Shown here: positions 54,581 to 64,000 of the stretch, piece by piece | Position numbering within the stretch: position 1 is the stretch's first letter | Layout: the number at the start of each line of letters is the position of its first letter | Origin: Bacteroidales bacterium | GTDB lineage: Bacteria; Bacteroidota; Bacteroidia; Bacteroidales; UBA932 | Reading direction: 5' to 3' | Assembly: GCA_017555965.1 (NCBI GenBank) | Contig: JAFZFH010000012.1 | Location: 62,001 to 126,000, forward strand | DNA: 64,000 bases | Notes under the pieces: generated by a model | Seen by the model: only the letters and a program-made list of their open reading frames with translations | Databases searched by the model: none | What the model was told of the DNA's origin: nothing | Program-made: the position numbers and the translations under genes

Positions 54581-57109
54581 TTATTCTGTCTTTATTCTTA
54601 TCACAGACTTCCTGACGCCCTTGCCGTCTACCTCAACCTCAATTTCTCCGGCCTCTGTTCCGCTTTGAACAATAACGGTCAATTGTCCGCTGAAAAGTTG
54701 CATCTGCGGTTCCTGGAACGGCTCCAGAGATGTCGGATCACCATTAGCTATCGCTCTGAAACGTCCTGCACCGCTTACCCTCACCTTGACAAGCCTGTCA
54801 TCGACCGGCACCGGATTCCCATCATTATCGACAAGACTTACATTAATATAGCAAAGGTCCTCTCCGTCAGCCTTCAGGACTGTTCTGTCAGGAGTAAGTC
54901 TGATGGATGCAGGCTTGCCTGCAGTTCGTACAATCTTTTCTGCCGCAGGGATTCCATCAGCATCGTAAGCCACCACACGGATTTCACCAGGTTGATAAAC
55001 GACGTCATTCCACATCAGACGGAATCTCTTCATCGCATCTTCACCCAGACACGGAACCTTTCCGTCAGATTCGGCAAAGATACGCTTTCCTTGCGAAACA
55101 CCATTAACAAAAAGTTCGGCTGACGGATAAGATGTATATACAAATACCGGAGTAACCTCCCCTTCGCGTCCTTCCCAATTCCAATGAGGAAGGACATGCA
55201 GTGTCTGGTCAACGGTATTCCACTGGCTCCTGTATAAGTAATATCTGTCTTTTGGGATTGATGCAAGGTCGATTATTCCGAAAACCGAAGAATGGTTCGG
55301 CCAAGCATCCGTATCGTATGGAGACGGTTCTCCCAGATAATCGAAACCGGTCCAGACAAACTGACCCATGCACCACTCATAATCCTCATCCGCAGCAAAA
55401 TCATTATCAGGAATATTGGACCACCAGCAATATTCAGTATCATATGAGGACGACTGATGGTCATCATGCATGATTGCAGCACCTATGGCTGCAGGAAAAT
55501 GGTACACTCCGCGTGAACTTACGGTTGAAGCCGTTTCGCTTCCAAGAATCAGTCTTTGCGGCAGGAGTTCATATGCAGGAATATATCTGTCGACCTTATA
55601 GTTGAATCCGACGACATCCAACTGCTCAGCAAATCCATTGAGCACCACCGAGTTATATTGATCCATTCCACAGGTGACAGGACGTGTCGGATCCTCCTGA
55701 TGGCAGAGACCCTGTAGCCATGCGGCAACCTTCACACCCTCTTCCTTCCACTGGGACGGAACCTCATTTCCTATACTCCACATCACCACAGAGGCGTTGT
55801 TTCTGAAATGGTGCAGCATATTCATCATATCCCTTTCCGCCCATATCACTCCATTTCCGCTGTCCTCATTGAAGAACCTGTGATATCCGTTCTCACACTT
55901 TGCGATATCCCACTCATCGAAATTCTCGCACATGACCATGAATCCCATTTCGTCACACAGTTCTACAAGCTCTTCTGCAGGCATATTGTGTGAGGTACGG
56001 ATGGCATCGCATCCCATATCCTTAAGCATGGTCAGCTGACGACGGACAGCAGCCTTGTTGACTGCCGCTCCCAAAGGACCAAGATCATGATGCAGACACA
56101 CACCACGGAACTTGCGGGCTTCTCCGTTAAGGAAGAATCCCTTATCCGGACGGACCTCTATTGTTCTGAAACCGAATCGTGTCGAGACCTTATCCTGAAG
56201 GTCATTTCCATGACTTATGCTTATCTCCGGCCTCTCCATATCCCAAGCAGTATCAACAGATCCGCCTGTATAGATTTCTGTTTCCGCAAAGTATAATGTC
56301 GGAGTTTCCGGAGACCATAATGACGGAGCATCAACGGTCAGGTTCTGCTCGACCTCACCTTTATGTATCTGTCTTGTATCTGTCTCTTCGGCCACAACCA
56401 GGCCGTCCGGATCGAGGATTCTGGTTCTCAGGGTAAGCACTGCCCCTTCTGCAACTCCGTCAACCTTAGTCTTTACATTTACTATAGAGTAGTCTTTTCC
56501 CACATATGGAGTGGTAACATATGTACCCCATACAGGAACATGAATCTGAGGAAGAGTTATGTGACGGACCTTACGGTACAATCCTGCTCCAGGATACCAG
56601 CGCGAAGACTGAGGTCTGTTTTCCAGAAGAACGGCAACCGTATTGACGCCTGCCTTGAGGTCATCTGTCACATCACACCAGAAGGAATTATAACCGTACG
56701 GCCAGAAGCAGACCATTTTCCCGTTCACATAGACCTGAGCCTCACTCATCGCTCCGTCGAAATAGAGGATGTGCCTGCGGCCGTCCAACATTTCTTCTCC
56801 GATATCAAGGGTTCGTCTGTATGTTCCCTTGCCTATATATGGAAGTCCGCCGGTACGACCCGTCTTTTCAGAAGCGACACTCTCGCCGTTCTGAACAACT
56901 GCGACTGTCTGCAGGTCATTTGCCTTATCGAAAGGTCCATAAATCGCCCAGTCATGCGGTACCGAAACCTTTTCCCACCCTTCGGCAGCATCCACATCAT
57001 GTCCATGGAGGAATTCCCATTCCTTCAATATGGTTTCACTTCTCGGGTTCTGTGCAAATGCGGAAACTGCAAGCACTATTGCAGACAATATGGTAAGTAT
57101 CGCTTTCAT
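54581..57109 (-). CDS. GH2 beta-galactosidase, secreted
   Basis: An 842-residue GH2 enzyme with signal peptide MKAILTILSAIVLAVSAFAQ. Order: sugar-binding jelly-roll (about 25-200), Ig-like domain, TIM barrel, then C-terminal Ig-like/DUF4982-type domains. The acid/base is Glu449 (SIGNEVP) and the nucleophile Glu525 (LGSETAST). The gene start is set at 57109; the frame runs on to 57307 inside the upstream GH53 gene but without a plausible signal. Together with the adjacent galactanase it should degrade galactan side chains to galactose; other beta-linked sugars cannot be excluded. Confidence 0.9.
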   Translation of the reverse strand: MKAILTILSAIVLAVSAFAQNPRSETILKEWEFLHGHDVDAAEGWEKVSVPHDWAIYGPFDKANDLQTVAVVQNGESVASEKTGRTGGLPYIGKGTYRRTLDIGEEMLDGRRHILYFDGAMSEAQVYVNGKMVCFWPYGYNSFWCDVTDDLKAGVNTVAVLLENRPQSSRWYPGAGLYRKVRHITLPQIHVPVWGTYVTTPYVGKDYSIVNVKTKVDGVAEGAVLTLRTRILDPDGLVVAEETDTRQIHKGEVEQNLTVDAPSLWSPETPTLYFAETEIYTGGSVDTAWDMERPEISISHGNDLQDKVSTRFGFRTIEVRPDKGFFLNGEARKFRGVCLHHDLGPLGAAVNKAAVRRQLTMLKDMGCDAIRTSHNMPAEELVELCDEMGFMVMCENFDEWDIAKCENGYHRFFNEDSGNGVIWAERDMMNMLHHFRNNASVVMWSIGNEVPSQWKEEGVKVAAWLQGLCHQEDPTRPVTCGMDQYNSVVLNGFAEQLDVVGFNYKVDRYIPAYELLPQRLILGSETASTVSSRGVYHFPAAIGAAIMHDDHQSSSYDTEYCWWSNIPDNDFAADEDYEWCMGQFVWTGFDYLGEPSPYDTDAWPNHSSVFGIIDLASIPKDRYYLYRSQWNTVDQTLHVLPHWNWEGREGEVTPVFVYTSYPSAELFVNGVSQGKRIFAESDGKVPCLGEDAMKRFRLMWNDVVYQPGEIRVVAYDADGIPAAEKIVRTAGKPASIRLTPDRTVLKADGEDLCYINVSLVDNDGNPVPVDDRLVKVRVSGAGRFRAIANGDPTSLEPFQEPQMQLFSGQLTVIVQSGTEAGEIEVEVDGKGVRKSVIRIKTE

Positions 57110-57116
57110 GATTTTT

Positions 57117-58190
57117 TTATTTCTGTTCTGAAGTGATTTTGAATGCATCCAATACGGCGGTCGGTCTTCCATCCTTGAATGCTCCCATATCATATGGTCC
57201 CCATCCAAGCTCATCATAGCGGGCAGGTTTCCAGACTCCGTCAGTCTGTGGTTCCCAATAGAACACTCCTTTGCAGGCATCCAGACCAGACATCTGGTCC
57301 AGGACATACTTCAATGCCTCTGCAGACATCTGCGGTTCATTCACAGGCATACCTGTTTCGCATATCATGACCGGCTTTCCGATGCTTGCTTGAAGAGACC
57401 TTATGTTGGCGACACATTTATCCACATTGGACTTCCAGCTGCACCAACCTCCATTTTCCCACCAGATCGGATATAGTGACATGCCGATCATATCATATGA
57501 TGCGCGGAAAGACTGCATGAGCGTGAAGAACCATCTGAACAATTCTGCATCATGTCCGTTGCTGACATGAAGGATCACCTGTGCGTCCGGATATGTCCTC
57601 TTGACTGCGGAATAGCCTTCATTCAGGTAACTGACAAAAGTCCCTGCCTTATCTCCGTTCACCTTACCAGATGGCCACAACATTCCCTGATTGACCTCGT
57701 TTCCCACCTGCACCCATGCTACATCGATTCCATTATTCTTCAATGTCTGAAGCACCTCTCCGGTATGGCTGCTTACAGCAGCGCCCATCTGTACCGCATC
57801 ATATCCTTCCCATGCTGACGGTATCGTCTGTCTGCCTGGATCAGCAAAAAAATCACTGTAGTGGAAATCGATCATAAGCCTCATTCCCAGGCTCTGAGCA
57901 CGCTTTGCTTTTGTGAGGACGTCTTCCTTGTTGCACCATCCATCCGCAGGATTGACCCAGACACGAAGGCGGATGGCATTGAATCCTATCTCCTTCATCA
58001 GGGAAATACATTCCATTTCCTTTCCGGCAGAATTGAAGAACTTACATCCATCCCTTTCCATTTCTGTGATCCAGCTTATATCTGCTCCCAAGGCAAAGGT
58101 GCTGTCTTCCGTTCCGCTCTGCACAGGTCCCTCAGACGTAGAACAAGCCATAAGGACGGCAACACTTAAAATCAGATGAAGTACTCTCAT
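57117..58190 (-). CDS. GH53 endo-beta-1,4-galactanase, lipoprotein
   Basis: A 357-residue GH53 enzyme that cuts beta-1,4-galactan from pectin side chains. Signal and lipobox: MRVLHLILSVAVLMAC. Family motifs are ALGADISWITEME, AIRLRVWVNPADGWC and DFHYSDFFADPG. The acid/base is Glu165 (QVGNEVNQGMLWP) and the nucleophile Glu278 (MICETGMP). The start at 58190 is only 13 bp after the atpG stop, and no -7 box occurs in the preceding 140 bp, so transcription from the ATP synthase promoter is likely. GH2 follows 7 bp later. Confidence 0.93.
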   Translation of the reverse strand: MRVLHLILSVAVLMACSTSEGPVQSGTEDSTFALGADISWITEMERDGCKFFNSAGKEMECISLMKEIGFNAIRLRVWVNPADGWCNKEDVLTKAKRAQSLGMRLMIDFHYSDFFADPGRQTIPSAWEGYDAVQMGAAVSSHTGEVLQTLKNNGIDVAWVQVGNEVNQGMLWPSGKVNGDKAGTFVSYLNEGYSAVKRTYPDAQVILHVSNGHDAELFRWFFTLMQSFRASYDMIGMSLYPIWWENGGWCSWKSNVDKCVANIRSLQASIGKPVMICETGMPVNEPQMSAEALKYVLDQMSGLDACKGVFYWEPQTDGVWKPARYDELGWGPYDMGAFKDGRPTAVLDAFKITSEQK

Positions 58191-58203
58191 AAGATCAATG
58201 TGA

Positions 58204-59142
58204 TTACTGATTTTGCAGACCACCTACCAGATCGAGGATTTCTGCTGTAATTTCCTGCTGACGACCCTTGTTGTATGCAAGGGTAAGTTCCGAAATAAGA
58301 TCCTTGGCATTGTCTGAAGCCACCTGCATTGCCAGAGTTCTGGCCGCATGCTCGGCTGCGGATGCATCCAGAGCCACCGTATATATCTTAAGATTGAGAA
58401 CGAGAGGAAGAAGTTCCTTTACAAGCTCGATAGGATCCGGCTCGATGATGTAATCTACCGGTTCTGATGTCTCATTATAATCGTGTAGGGCAAGAGGAAG
58501 ATAGTTTTCCCTCACCGAAGGTTGAGATGACATCGAAGCGAAGTGGTTATAGACAAGGATGACCTGTCCGACTTCTCCTGAGACGAACCTGTCGACCAGC
58601 TCTTCCGCAAGAGCTGAAGCCTTGTCATAGTCCGGCTTGTCCGAAAGTTCGGGAATCTCCCTGAAACATTCATAGCCGTCTCTGCGGACCGCCTCCGCCA
58701 CCTTTTTTCCTACGGTATAGACATCTATGTCTTTGTCGGAATAACCGTTGTCAGAAAGCATCCTCATAGTCTGTCCGAACATCTTTATGACATTGGCATT
58801 GAACGCACCGATAAGTGACGAATTGGAAGAGAACACCACAACGGCTACTCGAGAAACATTCTCCTTAAAAGGCAATGCATCCACATCCGTATCCTGGATG
58901 GATATAGGGGATCTGTCCCTGTCTCCGAACCCGAGTTCATCATGAAGTGCATTCAGAAGATCATCAGCCTGCAGCATGCCGGACAACATCTTGTGGAGCT
59001 TCTGCTCATACGGCAACTTATTGCCAATAGCCGTCTGAGCCTTATGAAGCTTAGCTGAAGCGACCATCTTCATTGCAGAAGTGATCTTCAGCGTATTCTT
59101 CACAGACGCAATCCTACTCTTTATTTCCTTCAATGATGCCAT
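58204..59142 (-). CDS. atpG: ATP synthase F1 subunit gamma
   Basis: The 312-residue rotor subunit linking F1 to the c-ring. The N-terminal LKEIKSRIASVKNTLKITSAMKMVASAKLHKAQ and the C-terminal LTLAYNKGRQQEITAEILDLVGG are both diagnostic, and an insertion around residues 65-95 is common in Bacteroidetes. It is the last of the eight F1Fo genes, 27 bp after atpA. Confidence 0.97.
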   Translation of the reverse strand: MASLKEIKSRIASVKNTLKITSAMKMVASAKLHKAQTAIGNKLPYEQKLHKMLSGMLQADDLLNALHDELGFGDRDRSPISIQDTDVDALPFKENVSRVAVVVFSSNSSLIGAFNANVIKMFGQTMRMLSDNGYSDKDIDVYTVGKKVAEAVRRDGYECFREIPELSDKPDYDKASALAEELVDRFVSGEVGQVILVYNHFASMSSQPSVRENYLPLALHDYNETSEPVDYIIEPDPIELVKELLPLVLNLKIYTVALDASAAEHAARTLAMQVASDNAKDLISELTLAYNKGRQQEITAEILDLVGGLQNQ

Positions 59143-59169
59143 CTTACCTTTTAGTCTTTTATAACCGGG

Positions 59170-60744
59170 CTACAACAGTCCGGTTACTATAGAAGCCGCT
59201 TCTTTTTCTATAATAGCCGCAATCTCATCATTCATCTGCCCTGCAGCAAGCGGAGCGATCACATCCTTCGCATGGAACGCCCTCATCTTGCTTAGGAAGG
59301 CAACCTGAAAATCTTCCACCAATCCGACCGGAAGATTCTTCAGAAGCCCCTTAGTACCGCAATACAATATTGCAATCTGCTCTCCTACCGGCATCGGCGA
59401 GTACTGCGGCTGGACAAGCAGGATATTATTCTTTCGACCCTTATCCAAAGCCATCGCAGTCACAGGATCCAGGTCGCTGCTGAACTTCGAGAATGACTCC
59501 AGTTCACGATACTGAGCCTGATCGATCTTCAATGTACCTGCAACCTTCTTCATACTCTTTATCTGAGCGCTACCTCCTACTCGGGACACCGAAATACCCA
59601 CATTGACTGCCGGGCGGAAACCCTGGTTGAAAAGGTCCGTCTCGAGGAAGATCTGACCGTCTGTGATCGAAATCACATTGGTAGGAATATATGCGGAAAC
59701 GTCTCCCGCCTGGGTCTCGATGATAGGAAGAGCAGTAAGCGAACCGCCTGCCTTCACCTTTCCTTTCAATGACTCCGGAAGATCATTCATCTTCTCCGCA
59801 ACCTCCTGCTGAGAGATGATCTTTGCCGCTCTTTCGAGGAGTCTTGAATGGAGATAGAAGATATCTCCAGGATATGCCTCACGACCTGACGGACGACGGA
59901 GGATCAGCGACACCTCACGATATGCCACAGCCTGCTTTGAAAGGTCATCATAGACAACAAGTGCATGGCGTCCGGTATCACGGAAATACTCTCCGATGGC
60001 CGCTCCTGCAAACGGAGCGTAATACTGAAGGGCAGCTGGATCCGCTGCTGTTGCAGCCACCACAATCGTATAATCCATGGCACCCTTTTCCTTCAGTGTA
60101 TTCACAATCGTAGCGACAGTCGAGCCCTTCTGTCCAATCGCGACATATATGCAATATACAGGTTCGCCCTTCAGATAGGCCTCACGCTGATTGATGATGG
60201 TATCTATCGCAATCGCGGTCTTTCCTGTCTGACGATCTCCGATAATGAGCTCACGCTGTCCTCGACCTATCGGAATCATGGCATCTATGGACTTCAAGCC
60301 TGTCTGAAGCGGTTCATTCACCGGCTGACGGAAAATCACGCCGGGAGCCTTTCGCTCCAGCGGCATCTCCACCAGTTCACCGCTTATCGGGCCCATGCCG
60401 TCAAGAGGCTCACCCAAAGGGTTCACAACTCGGCCGACCATGGATTCACCGACATTGATTGATGCGATTCTGCCAGTGCGTCGAACGCTCATTCCTTCCT
60501 TGATCTTGTCAGTCGGTCCCAACAAAACGGCACCGACATTATCCTCCTCAAGGTTCATGACCACAGCCATGACCTCGTTGTCAAACTCAAGAAGCTCGCC
60601 TGCCTCAGCATTCAGCAGACCATGAATTCGCACAACGCCGTCGCTGACCTGCAGCACCTTTCCGACCTCCTCATACTGAAGGTCGGTACTGATGGCCTTC
60701 AACTGACTTAACAGTACCTCCGATATCTCACTTGGTCTTATCAT
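59170..60744 (-). CDS. atpA: ATP synthase F1 subunit alpha
   Basis: The 524-residue non-catalytic nucleotide-binding subunit of F1. Walker [10 protein letters not shown] lies near residue 170, and [27 protein letters not shown] and the arginine-finger region [14 protein letters not shown] are intact. It lies 8 bp after atpH in the usual Bacteroidetes order. Confidence 0.98.
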   Translation of the reverse strand: MIRPSEISEVLLSQLKAISTDLQYEEVGKVLQVSDGVVRIHGLLNAEAGELLEFDNEVMAVVMNLEEDNVGAVLLGPTDKIKEGMSVRRTGRIASINVGESMVGRVVNPLGEPLDGMGPISGELVEMPLERKAPGVIFRQPVNEPLQTGLKSIDAMIPIGRGQRELIIGDRQTGKTAIAIDTIINQREAYLKGEPVYCIYVAIGQKGSTVATIVNTLKEKGAMDYTIVVAATAADPAALQYYAPFAGAAIGEYFRDTGRHALVVYDDLSKQAVAYREVSLILRRPSGREAYPGDIFYLHSRLLERAAKIISQQEVAEKMNDLPESLKGKVKAGGSLTALPIIETQAGDVSAYIPTNVISITDGQIFLETDLFNQGFRPAVNVGISVSRVGGSAQIKSMKKVAGTLKIDQAQYRELESFSKFSSDLDPVTAMALDKGRKNNILLVQPQYSPMPVGEQIAILYCGTKGLLKNLPVGLVEDFQVAFLSKMRAFHAKDVIAPLAAGQMNDEIAAIIEKEAASIVTGLL

Positions 60745-60752
60745 AATTTAGT

Positions 60753-61307
60753 CTATACTATTCTGTTACTCTTGTCTATAAGCTGACGTCTTACCTTACG
60801 GAACTGAGATTCCACACTTGCATCCAGCCTATATCCATCCATTTCAAAGACAAATCCTCCAAGAATTTCAGGATTTATCTTCTCATATATCTTTATGTCT
60901 GCTCCGGTACGCTCATGGAAAAGGTTTTCCAACCTTTCCTTCAGTCCGTCTACCGGCGCGGCAGTCACCACTCTTGCAACCTTGATGTTGTGAGCGGCAC
61001 GGTATAGAGCGATGAAGGAATAAAGCATCCTTGAGAAGAATTCCATTCGTTTCCTGACTGTCACCAGGCGTATGAAATCCACCAGTTCAGGAGCAAGATC
61101 CTCTCCTAAAGCAGATCTTAGAAGTTCCACCTTCTTATCGACGGGAATCTGGTTAGGGTCTTCGACAATGTCTCTCAGCTGACGTATCTCGACGAACCTC
61201 AAGCCGAGGATACAGGCCTGATCGTAAACCCTGTCCCCAGCACCGGACTCGTCTGCATACTCCAGCAGAGCCTTGGCATATCTTGACGCTATGACTCCCT
61301 CATTCAT
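60753..61307 (-). CDS. atpH: ATP synthase F1 subunit delta
   Basis: A 184-residue peripheral-stalk subunit (OSCP homologue). The N-terminal IASRYAKALLEYAD and the C-terminal EKINPEILGGFVFEMDGYRLDASVESQFRKVRRQL are typical. Its start overlaps the atpF stop (ATGA), indicating translational coupling. Confidence 0.94.
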   Translation of the reverse strand: MNEGVIASRYAKALLEYADESGAGDRVYDQACILGLRFVEIRQLRDIVEDPNQIPVDKKVELLRSALGEDLAPELVDFIRLVTVRKRMEFFSRMLYSFIALYRAAHNIKVARVVTAAPVDGLKERLENLFHERTGADIKIYEKINPEILGGFVFEMDGYRLDASVESQFRKVRRQLIDKSNRIV

Positions 61308-61792
61308 GACAATTCATCGAATATTCTGTCAACCATCTCCTTCTGTCCCTCAGCTGTAGACAGTTCCTTGCGGACCACCTTCTCAGCAATGGCTACAGAC
61401 AATACGGCAACCTCTCTTCTGATATCTCTCAATGCGGCTTCCTTCTCCTCCTGAATCTTTTCCCTTGCCTCTTCCAGTATCTTACCGGCCTCGGCACGAG
61501 CCTGTTCCTGAGCAGCCACAATCATCTTCTCACGTTCTTCTGCAGCTTCCTTGAGGATCCTGCCATGCTCCGCCTGAGCCTCGGCTATGATCCTTTCCTG
61601 ATCCTGAGCAAGAGAACGAAGTCTGGTTTCTGCCTCGCGCGCAGCACCAATCGCGTCGTCTATCCTTTTCGTACGCTTTTCGACCATCCCGGTAATCACA
61701 GGGAAGCCGAACTTCGCAAGAATGAAGAAGACAACGGCGAATATTATGGTCATCCAGAAAAGGAGACCACTATCAGGCAGCATCAGATTCAT
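61304..61792 (-). CDS. atpF: ATP synthase Fo subunit b
   Basis: A 162-residue stator subunit: one N-terminal membrane helix (about 8-28, LLFWMTIIFAVVFFILAKFG) followed by a long, highly charged helix that dimerises and reaches up to delta. Position between atpE and atpH supports the assignment. Confidence 0.95.
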   Translation of the reverse strand: MNLMLPDSGLLFWMTIIFAVVFFILAKFGFPVITGMVEKRTKRIDDAIGAAREAETRLRSLAQDQERIIAEAQAEHGRILKEAAEEREKMIVAAQEQARAEAGKILEEAREKIQEEKEAALRDIRREVAVLSVAIAEKVVRKELSTAEGQKEMVDRIFDELS

Positions 61793-61799
61793 AGAAGCC

Positions 61800-62057
61800 T
61801 TACATCACGACTGCCAACAGGCAGGCAAGAATAGCAAAGAGGCAGGCACCTTCTACAAGAGCACCGATGATGATCATTGTGGTACGGATGTTTCCGGCAG
61901 ACTCCGGCTGGCGTGCAGTCGCCTCCATAGCGGATGAACCGATTCTACCAATACCCCATGCAGCAGCAAGAGCTGCGATAGCGGCGCCGATTGCACCAGC
62001 TGCTTTTCCCCATACAGCTGCACCTGCAACCTGAAGCAAAATTGTTGAAAGTAACAT
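61800..62057 (-). CDS. atpE: ATP synthase Fo subunit c
   Basis: An 85-residue two-helix proteolipid. The ion-carrying carboxylate is Glu69 in GALVEGACLFAIL, and the polar loop is ARQPE. The first helix lacks the Gln, and the second helix the Ser/Thr after Glu, that mark Na+-type rings, so proton coupling is inferred. Confidence 0.95.
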   Translation of the reverse strand: MLLSTILLQVAGAAVWGKAAGAIGAAIAALAAAWGIGRIGSSAMEATARQPESAGNIRTTMIIIGALVEGACLFAILACLLAVVM

Positions 62058-62078
62058 AGCTTTATTTTTTTTAATTAG

Positions 62079-63146
62079 TTAATTATCGTGTGTGGCTTCC
62101 TCATGTCCTCCCTGTCGTGACAGACCGATGAATACGGCCGACAGCATCGTGAACACATAAGCCTGAATGAATGCCACCAGAAGTTCCAGACAGTCCATGA
62201 AGACTCCGAAAACCATTGTTATCAGTGTCATCGAACCACCTATGACAGGACCTATCCTGGCAGCTACAAATATCACTGATACAAGTCCCAGTATCATCGC
62301 ATGTCCGGCCATGATATTGGCAAAAAGTCGAACCATAAGAGAGAACGGCTTTGTGAACATACCGAGGATCTCTATCACCTGAAGTATCGGAATAGGACAT
62401 TTCAGGAATATAGGACCATCGGGCCAGAATATCTCCTTCCAGTAATGCTTGTTCGCAAAAAGGTTGACCGCAAAAAAGGTAAACAGGGCAAGGACCATGG
62501 TCACCGCTATATTTCCGGTAAGGTTCGCTCCGCCCGGGAAGAACGGCACGATACCCAGGAGGTTGTTCAGGAAGATGAAGAAGAAGGCCGTCAGAAGATA
62601 CGGAGCATATTTCCTATGATCCGGTCCCACTGAATCCTTGATGAGGTCGTCATGGACCATCATGATCATCATTTCCATAAGACCTGCAAAACCGCCCGGC
62701 GCCTTTTCCAATGCATCGTGCTTACGATACCATCGTGCACATGAAAGGACAATGATAAGAAGGAGCGCACTTCCGAACATCAGGGAGGCTACATTCTTCG
62801 TTATGGATATGTCGAACGGTCTGACCTGAGACCCGTCGGGTCCGATTTCTACGATCTTGTCCGCATATCTGCCATCCTCCGCAAGGAAGAGACCTTCATA
62901 TTCATGACCATGTTCGATCTTCGAAGACATGAACACATGCCATCCGGTGCTGCTGTGTACGATACAAGGCAGAGGAATCGTCACATGATGGCCGTTCCAT
63001 TCGGTGATGTGCCATCCGTACGAGTCGCCGATATGCCCGAATATCATTTCAGCCACATCGACCTCCCCCTCCGAAGATCCGGAAGCGAAGACAGGATGCG
63101 CCATGAATGTCAGCAAGGCGATGAATATTACAAGCATCTTTCTCAT
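62079..63146 (-). CDS. atpB: ATP synthase Fo subunit a
   Basis: A 355-residue ion-channel subunit. After a signal-like N-terminus and a roughly 110-residue periplasmic segment, common in Bacteroidetes, come the membrane helices with the essential Arg in SLMVRLFANIMAGH and a C-terminal helix LVAFIQAYVFTMLSAVFIG. I start at the ATG (63146), which overlaps the atpC stop as ATGA; a GTG at 63158 is a less likely start. Confidence 0.95.
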   Translation of the reverse strand: MRKMLVIFIALLTFMAHPVFASGSSEGEVDVAEMIFGHIGDSYGWHITEWNGHHVTIPLPCIVHSSTGWHVFMSSKIEHGHEYEGLFLAEDGRYADKIVEIGPDGSQVRPFDISITKNVASLMFGSALLLIIVLSCARWYRKHDALEKAPGGFAGLMEMMIMMVHDDLIKDSVGPDHRKYAPYLLTAFFFIFLNNLLGIVPFFPGGANLTGNIAVTMVLALFTFFAVNLFANKHYWKEIFWPDGPIFLKCPIPILQVIEILGMFTKPFSLMVRLFANIMAGHAMILGLVSVIFVAARIGPVIGGSMTLITMVFGVFMDCLELLVAFIQAYVFTMLSAVFIGLSRQGGHEEATHDN

Positions 63147-63397
63147 ACCTCGGCGCACACTGTTATCCTGTTATTGTTGATTTCGACGAATCCGGAAAAG
63201 ACGCATACGCGACCTTCTCCACCTTCTGACATATATACGATATCACCTTCAGTCAACGACGAAATCAGCGGAGCGTGATTGTGGAGCACCATGAATCTGC
63301 CCTTGGATCCCGGAAGCGAGACCTTGCTCACCCCAATATCCAAAAGAGTCTTTTCCGGAGTAAGAACCGTAAGTGTCATGGTGTCTCTGACTGTCAT
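63143..63397 (-). CDS. atpC: ATP synthase F1 subunit epsilon, short form
   Basis: An 84-residue product covering only the N-terminal beta-sandwich of epsilon (LTVLTPEKTLLDIGVSKVSLPGSKGRFMVLHNHAPLISSL). The C-terminal helical hairpin that inhibits ATP hydrolysis in other bacteria is absent, as is usual in Bacteroidetes. It lies 4 bp after atpD. Confidence 0.94.
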   Translation of the reverse strand: MTVRDTMTLTVLTPEKTLLDIGVSKVSLPGSKGRFMVLHNHAPLISSLTEGDIVYMSEGGEGRVCVFSGFVEINNNRITVCAEV

Positions 63398-63401
63398 CGC
63401 A

Positions 63402-64000
<599 letters not shown>

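Noticed and set aside
57110..57307. Extended GH2 start inside the GH53 gene
   Set aside because: The extra 66 residues are GH53 coding sequence read in another frame; a clear signal peptide begins at 57109.

Overview
The window is a stretch of a Bacteroidales chromosome, most likely from an uncultured gut or rumen lineage with about 50% G+C; I cannot name the genus. The evidence is paired SusC/SusD genes, many lipoprotein signals on secreted enzymes, a single-chain FeoA-FeoB, the Bacteroidetes F-ATPase gene order (D-C-B-E-F-H-A-G), and a set of exact TAnnTTTG -7 promoter boxes with almost no Shine-Dalgarno sequences. No rRNA, tRNA, CRISPR array, prophage or insertion sequence was recognised. 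No gap between genes exceeds 300 bp; the longest is 14990-15223.

Layout. (1) 1-7374: end of an MBL-fold hydrolase, then uvrA with a TGS-domain nucleoside kinase (minus strand), and a divergent DPP4-like S9 peptidase. (2) 7426-35865: a large starch/alpha-glucan utilisation locus. On the minus strand it has three transcription units. Unit 1 is maltodextrin MFS transporter - susC2 - susD2 - SusE-like protein - BACON/GH13 amylase. Unit 2 is malQ (GH77) - susC1 - susD1. Unit 3 is pullulanase - small GH13 - SusA-like GH13 - GH97. Divergent from unit 1 is a two-gene LytS-type histidine kinase / LytTR response regulator operon, and no SusR is present. (3) 35867-52061: housekeeping and transport genes (OPA-family MFS, MATE, rsgA, polyprenyl synthase, U32 hydroxylase, S41 protease, rdgB, recO, lipocalin, ROK protein, aldose epimerase, feoAB, NhaC-type antiporter, queH). 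(4) 52058-64000: the F1Fo ATP synthase genes, followed with only 7-20 bp gaps by a GH53 galactanase, a GH2 beta-galactosidase, a subtilase and a small lipoprotein.

How the starch genes fit together. The SusCD pairs and the SusE-like lipoprotein with repeated starch-binding domains would capture glucans at the surface. The BACON/GH13 amylase would make the first cuts. Pullulanase, two further GH13 enzymes and the SusB-like GH97 would finish in the periplasm, and the MFS porter and MalQ would handle maltodextrins at the inner membrane and in the cytoplasm.

The most interesting finding is regulatory. Just upstream of unit 1 and unit 3, and nowhere else I could find, there are three direct 9-bp repeats spaced by exactly 12 bp. 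The repeats match the LytTR consensus well: two of three match perfectly at unit 1. Each operator stands exactly 33 bp from a -7 box that deviates from the local consensus in the same way (TAnnTTCG). This suggests a LytTR-activated starch regulon replacing SusR control. Other points of note are a starch-binding-like domain nested inside the GH13 barrel, a modular REP-like repeat family abutting stop codons, and the apparent joining of the galactan enzymes to the ATP synthase operon.
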